From an uncultured Fretibacterium sp. (lineage in GTDB: Bacteria; Synergistota; Synergistia; Synergistales; Aminobacteriaceae): a DNA stretch of 9,040 nucleotides. Below are positions 1 through 7,800 of this stretch, one piece after another (positions within the stretch are counted from its first letter, which is position 1; each line of letters opens with the position of its first letter). The notes beneath the pieces are model-generated. The model worked only from the letters and a program-made list of their open reading frames with translations, was not told the origin of the DNA and made no database searches. The stretch spans positions 1 through 9,040 of the forward strand of contig CALGGR010000075.1 of the NCBI GenBank assembly GCA_937915755.1, given 5' to 3'. The translations under genes were made by a program, and so were the position numbers.

Positions 1-2
1 GC

Positions 3-239
3 ATTATTTGGCTCGTTGGCACGGATGATATTACTTGCCACCCGATAACGTTCTACAGAGTTTCTCGCAGGATTTTCAACAGGCTCAATTCTGGATATTC
101 ACACCTCGAAAACTATGTTGACACTAGAAATAATCAATGCTTACGCTGGCTTAAATGGCTAGGGTTCTCTATCGACACCCCCAAACCTCACGGCGCGGGG
201 GGTTTTCATCATGTTATATGGACTAGAAAGGAGGAGTAA
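3..239 (+). CDS. GNAT-fold internal virion protein, T7 gp13-like, C-terminal part only (5' partial)
   Basis: An open frame enters from the left edge and ends at TAA 237-239, giving the last 78 residues of a protein whose start is outside the window. The stretch NYVDTRNNQCLRWLKWLGF, followed by a Pro/Gly loop and HHVIWTRKEE, matches the C-terminal half of GNAT acetyltransferase folds (Asn, then a helix, then Leu-Gly-Phe, then a final beta strand). It is also the pattern I know from phage proteins encoded just before the gp14-like gene in T7-like phages. T7 gp13 is needed for virion assembly and is not known as an active acetyltransferase, so enzymatic activity here is unproven. The last codons contain the ribosome-binding site of the next gene, and only four bases separate this stop from the next ATG, which implies co-translation. 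The family call rests on a partial sequence; a true host-directed acetyltransferase is the alternative. Confidence 0.68.
   Translation: MIWLVGTDDITCHPITFYRVSRRIFNRLNSGYSHLENYVDTRNNQCLRWLKWLGFSIDTPKPHGAGGFHHVIWTRKEE
227..234 (+). promoter_or_regulatory. Strong Shine-Dalgarno site inside the end of the upstream gene
   Basis: AAAGGAGG is a near-perfect complement of the 16S rRNA tail and sits 9 nt before ATG 244. It fixes the start of the gp14-like gene at 244. The in-frame ATG at 211 lies upstream of this site, so the SD could not serve it. The site overlaps the last codons of the preceding gene. Confidence 0.85.
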
Positions 240-243
240 TTTC

Positions 244-831
244 ATGTGTACTGCTGCTTTGGCTTTGGCCGGAATAGGGGCGGCGGCTAATCTATATCAG
301 GGCGTTGCTCAGTCCAAAGCTGAAAAGGCTTATGGAAATGCTCAGGCTTCCGCTTTGGAGCAAAATGCTGACATTGCAGAGGCACAAGGACATGACGCTA
401 TTCAACGTGCAGGACTTGAGGAGTTGCGATTACGCAGGGGACTGGCTCAACAGATGGGCAATATCAACGCTCAAGCTGGAGCTTCTGGCATTGACACTAA
501 CAGCGGCTCAGTTCAGGACGTGCGCAATGCTACTATCAGTGAAGGTGAACAGGACGCGGCGGCTATCAGGTTCAATGCAGCAAGGGAACGATGGGGCTAT
601 AATGCTCAGGCTGCCAACCTCAGAACTCAAGCTAATATGACACGCGCTATCAGTAAGGCTAATGCTCGCAATATCCTCACGGGCAGCGTGCTCGGCTTTG
701 GTGTCGATACTGCTACTGCTATCTATGAAGGCAATCAAAGAACTTCTGCATTAACCAAACAAACAGACTCTGATTGGGTTGACACTTTCGGCATTGAGAA
801 TAAAAGACGCAACGGAAGGAAGGGGACATAA
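244..831 (+). CDS. Small Ala-rich internal virion / ejection protein, T7 gp14-like
   Basis: This encodes 195 residues from ATG 244. A start at ATG 211 would add 11 residues, but the strong Shine-Dalgarno site lies directly before 244. The N terminus MCTAALALAGIGAAANLYQG has the Met-Cys plus hydrophobic Ala/Gly segment typical of T7 gp14-type proteins (T7 gp14 begins MCWMAAIP and is 196 residues). Next comes a long Ala/Gln/Glu-rich region likely to be helical (residues about 20-140), with a loop near ASGIDTNSGSVQDVR, a feature I associate with this family. A second mildly hydrophobic Gly/Thr segment lies at about 143-162, and the tail is basic (KRRNGRKGT). In T7, gp14 is ejected first and forms a channel in the outer membrane; a similar role is inferred. 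Its stop overlaps the next start as TAATG. Confidence 0.75.
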   Translation: MCTAALALAGIGAAANLYQGVAQSKAEKAYGNAQASALEQNADIAEAQGHDAIQRAGLEELRLRRGLAQQMGNINAQAGASGIDTNSGSVQDVRNATISEGEQDAAAIRFNAARERWGYNAQAANLRTQANMTRAISKANARNILTGSVLGFGVDTATAIYEGNQRTSALTKQTDSDWVDTFGIENKRRNGRKGT

Positions 832-833
832 TG
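814..833 (+). promoter_or_regulatory. Purine-rich ribosome-binding site and TAATG stop/start overlap
   Basis: GGAAGGAAGGGG (814-825) precedes ATG 831. The previous gene stops at TAA 829-831, so the two genes share one base. This supports the start chosen for the large gene and points to translational coupling by terminating ribosomes. Confidence 0.75.
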
Positions 834-3800
834 CGAGTTAGACCATATGAACGACAGGCAGGTATTGCCCCTTTGCCTCAGTCTCAGGCTATTGCTACTC
901 CTCCGGCGGGTGATTTCGGACTTGCTGCAGGACGCATTATCGAGAATGTCGCTGACAGATTACACAAAATAGAGAGTGATACTCAGGACGCTAGAACACT
1001 TGAATTATTCAACCAGTTCAAACAGGACAGTGCTAATTATCACGATGACCCTGATAAAGGCATATATAATACTAGGCTCGGCTTTCAGGCTAGAGGCATG
1101 TATCAAGACGCTGACCAGTGGATGAGATCCAAAGGTGAAGAGTATGTTAGACTGCTCGACAGTGCTAGAGCTAAAGACAACTTCAGGAAAATGGCTTTAG
1201 ACCATATCACTCAGCAGGGGGTCGCTAATTCCAGATTTGAGGCCGCACAGACTAAACAATACAGAATTGAAACCGCAAAGGCTGCTATCGAAAACAATCT
1301 ACGAGATATTGAAAGCAACTGGGATAATCCAGAGGTGATTGAACAGGCTAGGGGAAATATTCAGCAGGCTCTTGAACTACAAATGAGAGGGTCAGGACAG
1401 GAAGAATTTAATGACGCTTATGCTAAAATCGAAAATCAAATCGGGCTTGCTCGTATCAGACAGGCTTACGTCAAAGACCCACTATTAGCCGTCTCTATGC
1501 TTGATGACCCGGATATTCACCTCACCCCTGACACTAAGGCTCAACTTGAAGAAAAGTTGAAGAATAAAACAGAAGTCTATGAACTTCAGGCCATCGCTGA
1601 GGCTTATTCTCAGGACTTCTCACCGGAAAATTCCGTGTCTGCTTATGAGACTTTAATTAAACGATACGGGGCTGATAAAGGTCAGAAGGCTTTTGCTGCT
1701 CTCTCACGCATTTGGAGTATTCAGAACTCTCAAGACACAGCTAAAAAACAGCGACTTACAGAAACACATAACCAAAATAAAGAAGCCATCATAAAAAGTG
1801 TGGTTGACCCTAATACTAAACAGTTCACACGCGAACAAGTTACTGCCATGATGAATAGCGGGGCTATTGAGGCTACTACTGCAAAGCAATATATCGAATA
1901 CCTTGACAAAAAGGAAAAGGCCGATAAATCTGAACAAGATAATGCTATGAAAAATGCTCTCTATAATCTCGTTGATGCAGGCGAGGTATTATCTGAAGAC
2001 ATTTACTCCTACATTACCGAAACATTAGGCTACGCGTTTTCCCGCACATTACGCAACAGGCAAAACACCAAAGCAAATGAAGCCAAGAAATCTGCTGATG
2101 ATGAACGCAAAAATAATGAAGATGTCTTCACTACACGCTTCTTTGACCCGGATAAACCTGACCCTACCCGCGACGAACTCACTAAAGCCAGAAATGAAGG
2201 CAAAATTTCCGCTAATAAGTATCAATCTTACATGGACTTGATTACTTCAAGAGAGGATAAACAAGCCCGTTTACAGGAACAAGAAGAGAAGAAAAAGAAA
2301 CAGCAGGATGATGAAAGACTCAAAACTAACGCCGCAAATCTGCTTAAACGCGCTATTCTCAATGAGAATTTGACTGAAGATGAAATCAAATCTGAATTAG
2401 CACAGGATAACATTACCCCCCAAGCTGGGGAAACTCTCTCTAATTATGTCCGCTCTGAAAATAACAGAAAGGCTAAAGGCGTTAAAGATACTGCAGATGA
2501 ACAACGCAACAATAAAGGCTTGGCTCTCGTCGCTGAGGCTGAAAGAGGCAACTTCCCGCTATCCAGAAATGAAATGATTAGTTTGCTTGAATCTCAGCAG
2601 ATTTCACAGACCGATTTTGATAAGGTCGAAGCTGCCAGAAAAGCAGTAAACAAAAAACAAGCTGAAGATGCCAAAGCTCAACGCAAGGACGAAATTTACA
2701 ACCTCGCTGAAAACTATTCACGGCAATACTACGTAGGACATGAAGAAGAGTTTTACGACTTCATCAGAACTACTGATAAATTCTCTCCAGAAGAGAAAAA
2801 GGAATTAACTACACAGTACGACAAGTTCATTTCTCAGCAGAAAACTGCTCTGAAAAACTCTAAAGACGCTCTTGAACAAGTTCACTCTACGGCTTTCAGA
2901 TTACTCAAAACTGACTATGAAAACGGGAAATATTTACCTGACGAAATATTCGAGACTAAGTATGTCAGCGGTCAGTTATCTAACTCTGAATATAACGAAC
3001 TCAAAAATATTAAGCAGGCTAATGAAAAAGAAGATGAGAGAAAAAAGACGGCACAGATTAAAGTTGAACAGCAAAAATGGGAAGATGATATGTATGATAC
3101 TGCCGGTAAGCTATTCGAGAAATACGGGGATAATATTGAAGCCGCTATGTCCGATATTCGCTCCGATTATTCCAGAAAAGACGCGGAGAAAATCAGACAG
3201 TACTATAATGAACGCCTTACTGATTTACGCGCTCAGGAGCAAAGAAATGCTAAGGCTTTGAACGAACAGCAGGGGAAAAATTATTATGATACGTTAGATC
3301 AATATATCAGGCAGGGGATAAGAGTTCCTGAGAGTTTATTACGTCAGTATGAACGTGATGAAGCTCTTTCTTCAGAAGGCATTACCAAAATTAGGGCTAT
3401 GAATGCCGCTTTGCTCACAAGAGACGGCATTATCAAATATCTTAGTGAAGACACTAGCATAGACTTTCCCAGTATGAGCAGACCAGAACAGGAAAAACTC
3501 ATCATGCAGAGAATGGGGACTAATGAAGAACAACGCAAAAAGAATGTTGCTGAACTCTTCCAGCTCTATATTGACGGCAAACTCACTGATGACCGTATCG
3601 ATTACGATTATATTCACGGCAAAATATCCACTGATGATAGAGAAAACCTAAAGGAATACGACAAGAAATTTGAACACCAGCAGAAACAAATCATTCAGCA
3701 GACCGCTAAAGACTTACAAACTCAATTACGCCTCCTTAAAATACCGGGCGAAGCTGACAGGGCTTTGCTTATTGATTTGGCCGTTAATGATTTCTATAAC

Positions 3801-4895
3801 GCTACTAGATGGATTGACCCTCATGCTAAGAATTTTAATGAGGCCGTTATTGACGCTTATAATTCCGCCGTCGCGGGCTTGATTGAAAGAACTCAAGGCA
3901 AAATAACTGACGGGTGGTTCTTCTCCTCTGAAACTCCTTACGGGGCAAGAATTAGAGAACTTCTACAATATACTGAACAAATGCAACTCCCTCAACCGGA
4001 GCAAACTATACCTTACGAAAATTCACAAGGGCAGTGGGGCGAAATTTCTCCTCAAGGCAATATTCAGGATTTCGATAACTCCGTCCCCATTCAGCAAAAT
4101 CAAGCACAGACACAGCAGGAAAATACAACGCTTAAAGACTATACTGAGGACTTCGTTAAACAGTATCCTCAATATAGGGGACTCGTTCAGCAGGATAAAA
4201 AATACAGCCTACCTAGTCCTCAAGATATACGCAACGGCATTAATTCGGCTCTGTATAATATCTATTCACCTATTAGACATTACTTTAATGCGGCTCGCCC
4301 GGAAGCTGTTACGGGCACTCATGACATCACTAAATCCATTCTGGGTAATGCTAATCCACGCATTACGTCCGGATACTCCGCTGAAAGAACTGAATTACGC
4401 AATGGTAGGTCTCATTTGGCCGTCGATTTAGGCATGCCCGAAGGCTCTAATGTCTATGTTCCTGACCATATCACTAACTGGCAGGTCTCTAAAACGGGCA
4501 ATAATGATACGGCGGGTAACTTCATGACACTTCAAGCTACTTTGTCTAACGGCGACGTTCATGAAATCACCTTCGCTCACCTCAGCTCTGTTGAGGCACA
4601 AAAAGGCGATTATGTCTCCACCGGCGATATTGTCGCTAAGTCGGGCAATACGGGCAATTCTACAGGACCTCATCTTCACGTGGGTTATAAGGTCAACGGT
4701 AAACCTGTTAATCCTACCGAAGTTACTATAGACGGTGCACAGCAGGCTGCACAACCTCAATCTCTCGCACAGCCTCAAACTATCTCTCAGCCAGTCGTTA
4801 GTTCTGACGCGGATATTTTGAACTTCCTGTTCGGCGGCTTGAGTTTCGATAATGATATTTTCTCTACTTCTATAGATTTTGGAGTGAACTATTAA
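831..4895 (+). CDS. Large internal virion protein in the gp15 position with a C-terminal M23 peptidase domain
   Basis: This encodes 1354 residues, about 1.8 times the length of T7 gp15 (747). The N terminus (MRVRPYERQAGIAPLPQSQ, then an Ala/Gly segment) resembles the entry region of other phage core proteins. Residues about 40-1040 are very rich in Lys, Glu, Asp, Gln and Ala and predicted helical, with coiled-coil-like runs (for example about 475-500) and at least seven divergent helical-hairpin units. A Gln/Pro-rich linker (about 1048-1100) leads to an M23 metallopeptidase domain (about 1175-1305). A second Gln/Pro linker (about 1301-1321) is followed by a hydrophobic tail containing ILNFLFGGLSF. 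Inferred role: a structural core and ejection protein that spans the periplasm and cuts peptidoglycan cross-links at infection. No signal peptide is visible, as expected for a protein delivered from the virion. A tape-measure function is less likely given the gp13/gp14-like neighbours. Confidence 0.8.
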   Translation: MRVRPYERQAGIAPLPQSQAIATPPAGDFGLAAGRIIENVADRLHKIESDTQDARTLELFNQFKQDSANYHDDPDKGIYNTRLGFQARGMYQDADQWMRSKGEEYVRLLDSARAKDNFRKMALDHITQQGVANSRFEAAQTKQYRIETAKAAIENNLRDIESNWDNPEVIEQARGNIQQALELQMRGSGQEEFNDAYAKIENQIGLARIRQAYVKDPLLAVSMLDDPDIHLTPDTKAQLEEKLKNKTEVYELQAIAEAYSQDFSPENSVSAYETLIKRYGADKGQKAFAALSRIWSIQNSQDTAKKQRLTETHNQNKEAIIKSVVDPNTKQFTREQVTAMMNSGAIEATTAKQYIEYLDKKEKADKSEQDNAMKNALYNLVDAGEVLSEDIYSYITETLGYAFSRTLRNRQNTKANEAKKSADDERKNNEDVFTTRFFDPDKPDPTRDELTKARNEGKISANKYQSYMDLITSREDKQARLQEQEEKKKKQQDDERLKTNAANLLKRAILNENLTEDEIKSELAQDNITPQAGETLSNYVRSENNRKAKGVKDTADEQRNNKGLALVAEAERGNFPLSRNEMISLLESQQISQTDFDKVEAARKAVNKKQAEDAKAQRKDEIYNLAENYSRQYYVGHEEEFYDFIRTTDKFSPEEKKELTTQYDKFISQQKTALKNSKDALEQVHSTAFRLLKTDYENGKYLPDEIFETKYVSGQLSNSEYNELKNIKQANEKEDERKKTAQIKVEQQKWEDDMYDTAGKLFEKYGDNIEAAMSDIRSDYSRKDAEKIRQYYNERLTDLRAQEQRNAKALNEQQGKNYYDTLDQYIRQGIRVPESLLRQYERDEALSSEGITKIRAMNAALLTRDGIIKYLSEDTSIDFPSMSRPEQEKLIMQRMGTNEEQRKKNVAELFQLYIDGKLTDDRIDYDYIHGKISTDDRENLKEYDKKFEHQQKQIIQQTAKDLQTQLRLLKIPGEADRALLIDLAVNDFYNATRWIDPHAKNFNEAVIDAYNSAVAGLIERTQGKITDGWFFSSETPYGARIRELLQYTEQMQLPQPEQTIPYENSQGQWGEISPQGNIQDFDNSVPIQQNQAQTQQENTTLKDYTEDFVKQYPQYRGLVQQDKKYSLPSPQDIRNGINSALYNIYSPIRHYFNAARPEAVTGTHDITKSILGNANPRITSGYSAERTELRNGRSHLAVDLGMPEGSNVYVPDHITNWQVSKTGNNDTAGNFMTLQATLSNGDVHEITFAHLSSVEAQKGDYVSTGDIVAKSGNTGNSTGPHLHVGYKVNGKPVNPTEVTIDGAQQAAQPQSLAQPQTISQPVVSSDADILNFLFGGLSFDNDIFSTSIDFGVNY
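1824..3675 (+). repeat. At least seven divergent helical-hairpin repeats within the gp15-position protein
   Basis: A recurring protein unit of about 30-35 residues reads roughly (L/F)-(T/S)-x-(D/E)-E-(I/L)-x6-G-(K/Q)-I-S-x3-(Y/F)-x2-(L/V), followed by a Lys/Glu-rich run. Copies lie near residues 332-364 (FTREQVTAMM), 444-477 (PTRDELTKARNEGKIS), 514-544 (LTEDEIKSEL), 575-609 (LSRNEMISLLESQQIS), 701-735 (LPDEIFETKYVSGQLS), 830-859 (VPESLLRQYERDEALS) and 918-949 (LTDDRIDYDYIHGKIS). DNA identity is low, so this is an old duplication series. Each unit looks like a helix-turn-helix hairpin with a conserved turn, separated by charged helices. Confidence 0.6.
4353..4746 (+). other. M23 (LytM/lysostaphin-type) zinc endopeptidase domain
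   Basis: The domain opens with ITSGYSAERTELRNGRSHLA. The three expected zinc ligands are present: His1195 and Asp1199 in HLAVD (the usual HxGxD with Ala in place of Gly), and His1283 in the HLH motif. His1281 of the same HLH motif and His1250 in FAHLSS are the usual catalytic and substrate-site histidines. GNTGNSTGPHLHVGYKVNG is the family signature. M23 enzymes cut the peptide cross-links of peptidoglycan, so activity is likely. In a virion this would locally open the cell wall during DNA entry rather than lyse the host. Confidence 0.92.
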
Positions 4896-4897
4896 TG
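4881..4897 (+). promoter_or_regulatory. Weak Shine-Dalgarno and TAATG overlap at the start of the giant gene
   Basis: GGAG at 4881-4884 lies 10 nt before ATG 4895. TAA 4893-4895 of the preceding gene shares its last base with this ATG. The SD is much weaker than those of the two upstream genes, so initiation probably relies on re-initiation by ribosomes finishing the upstream gene. Confidence 0.6.
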
Positions 4898-7800
4898 AAT
4901 GATACTTTTTCTCTTGATGATACTCGTGTTGCTAATCACCATCAAAACAGACCTAAGTCTACTATGCCGTCTCCTGAAGATAGGAGAATGGGCGGCTTTA
5001 GGGGCGTTAGTGATAGTAATGATACTTTTCCTCTTACTGACGCTGATAATATTGACTATCTCGCTACTAAATATCCTCTACTTAAAGACAGAATTCAATT
5101 ACTCCGTAATACAGGCATTTCTGATGAGCGTATACAATCGGTTATTGAAACTCATGTTGAACCTAGACTTAACTTTGTTGCTAATCAGGATAAAGTTAAT
5201 CAATTTTTGGGGAGGACTCCAGAAACTATAAAGGCCGTCGCTGATCATGAACATTTAATGCTCATGAATAACTACAAAAAGGCTTTCCCTGACGCTTCCG
5301 ATGATGACATTTTCAATGCTATCGGCGTGTCCCAATTCTCGGGCATCAGTGCTGCTAACCTACTCAGATACCCTAAAGTATACAAAGCTATTACCGATTT
5401 AGCCATTGCTCAAGGTAAAGCTAGCACTATCAGAGAAGGCATTATTGAGGCGGGGAAAAGAGGCATGAATAATTACCTCGTCCAACGAAAAATAGCGGGT
5501 ATAGGCTATCAACAGTGGGAAGGTATGATTTCTGATGAGGAGGCTGACAAACAAGTTGCGGAACTCGAAAAACAAATCACACCTGAACCGCTCGTTCATA
5601 CTCGCCTAACTGACGCTATTAACGGCGCGGCGGGTATAACTACTCAAGGTTATAGCACTATGGGTAAAGGTATCCTTGTAGGTGCGGGAACTGGAACTTT
5701 AGGTGCAATTACGGGCGGTCTTGTTGCAGGCGGGGCAGGAGCTGTACAAGGGGCTAAAACAGGCTTTCATACTGGTTTCATGCTCGCTCAGGTTAATGAA
5801 TTATTCCAACTGCAAGCGGGTGATGATTACAGGCGTATCATCAAACTTAAGGACGAAAACGGTCAACCCATTGACCGTAACGCTGCTAAAATGGCCGCCG
5901 CTCTGTCTGGCGCGGTTACCGTACTCACTGAGTTAGGCGCATGGCAATATACCGCTAAACTCTTTCCGGGTCTGTCCGCTCTTTCGGGTATCGGCAGTGA
6001 GACTATCATTCAGGCCGTTCAACATAACCCCGTCGTCCGTGAAGGTCTCGCTAATCTCGCTATTGATACTACTAAAGGCATTACTTTGAGTTCTATCAAT
6101 AACACTATCGAATCCGTTAATACTGACCTCGCTCCGTGGGTAGCTCAAATGTTATCGGGGCAGCCGTTCCCGCAATTTGACGCATCAGGTATCATTCCAA
6201 GAGCAAAGGAGACTTTCACTCGTTCCGTTCGCGATTTTTCCGCAGCCGCTATTCCGGGTATGCTATGGAAAGGCTTTAAGATTTTTGACGCGGGGGTTCA
6301 ATACAACAATACTATTCGCGATATTGCTAGAAATGAAGGTTCTACAGTTCAACAAGTTGAAGCTGATATATTCAGAATGCGCAAAGAAGTTGAACACTCT
6401 CTTTCTCAAAGTAAAACAGGAGAAAATAATACTGATATAGAGACTGATACAAACAATAAACAACAGGATACGCAGGATATAAATACTCCTCAGCAACAGC
6501 AATTACAGCACCCTGATTATGTCTATTTCCCTCGTAAGAAAATTCAAGACGCGGGTATTACTCCGGCTTTCACTGCTCATGATGAAGCTGCTCTAACTTG
6601 GGAGCAGTACCAACAACTTAAACAGGATAATATAGAACTTGCTACAGAATTAGCTAATCAAACAAGGCTGGGGGCTAGCGGGTCTACTATCGAGGAAATT
6701 GCCGAACGTATGCAAAATACTGACCAAGATTTGGCTGATGCTTACCATTCTGATGATAATCAGGCTCTCATTGAACGCAAAAAACAAGAATACCAACAGA
6801 TTATGCCAGAAGAACAAGCTCAAGATTTAGCTACTGTTCTAGGTTATGCTAATGCCGCGTCCCTCGCTCGTAACGGCGTGCCTCTTACAGATATTACTAT
6901 CACCACTCAGGAACAAGAACAGACTAGACTAAACGATTTTTCGCGTCTAAATCCGGAGTATGACATAAAAAACCCAGACACTTGGACTAATCAAGAACGT
7001 GCTCAACGCGTCAGAGAGATTGACCCTAACGCTAAATTAACTGACTGGGAACGCCTGCTTAAACAGTTCCTCGATACTTGGACGGGCAGGAATAAACAAA
7101 AATCAGAACAAGAAAACGAAACTCAGCAGGAATCTTTACAGGATACTTCTCTAAAATCTGTCTTCAGGGATGAATTTAATGATTTCGTTCAAACTGTCAA
7201 AAATGCTAACCATGAAGCTATTGACACCTTAGCCGCTAAGTCTGACCTTGATACTGACAGATATGAAATCAATTCTTCTTTCCCTAAAGGCAAAACTCTT
7301 AACCCAGATAGAGGCTTTGAGTTCCATTCCTTCGGCGGCACTTCTAAAATCGATTTCGCTATAGATGGTCAAGACTTAAAGGTCAGAATTAAAGTTGCTG
7401 GCAATAGAAGTCCGCTTGTCATATCCATTAAAGACTTTAAGAATGCTGACTTCAGACAGATTATTCAAGATTTAACAGGGGGCTTTACTCCTCATAACTT
7501 CCAGATTAGTGAAGCTCCTATCGCTCAGTTCCTCGCACGTTCTCTGTCTCAGTTCTGGACTGAAAACAATATACCTAAATCAAATGTAAACAACGATATT
7601 AATTTGATACAAAAACCTCAGATATTTAACGGCTTTGAGGGACTTGAAAGTACGGAGGCAATCACTAAAGATGAAGTTCACGGCGGGTTTGAGGCTTTCG
7701 GAAAATCTGAGGTTAACGTAATAAACGGCATGCGTAACCTTGAACGTACGGAGGCAATCACCATAGATGAAGTTCACGGCGGGAAATTTGAACCTATCAC

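Noticed and set aside
177..206. ACCCCC ... GGGGGT pairing followed by TTTT, like a rho-independent terminator
   Set aside because: The stem is only about six pairs with a 15-nt loop, the T run is four long, and it lies within the coding sequence of the gp13-like gene, where the Pro/Gly codons explain it. It would also cut an evidently co-transcribed operon.
211..243. Start of the gp14-like gene at ATG 211
   Set aside because: It would begin inside the upstream gene and before the strong SD at 227-234; the family N terminus Met-Cys-hydrophobic begins at 244.
4899..5231. A hydrophobic 110-codon + strand frame (MILFLLMILVLL) that could look like a membrane protein
   Set aside because: It lies in another frame of the giant gene. 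The Leu/Ile richness comes from reading T-rich wobble positions as second codon positions, and the true frame from 4895 has the SD and coupling.
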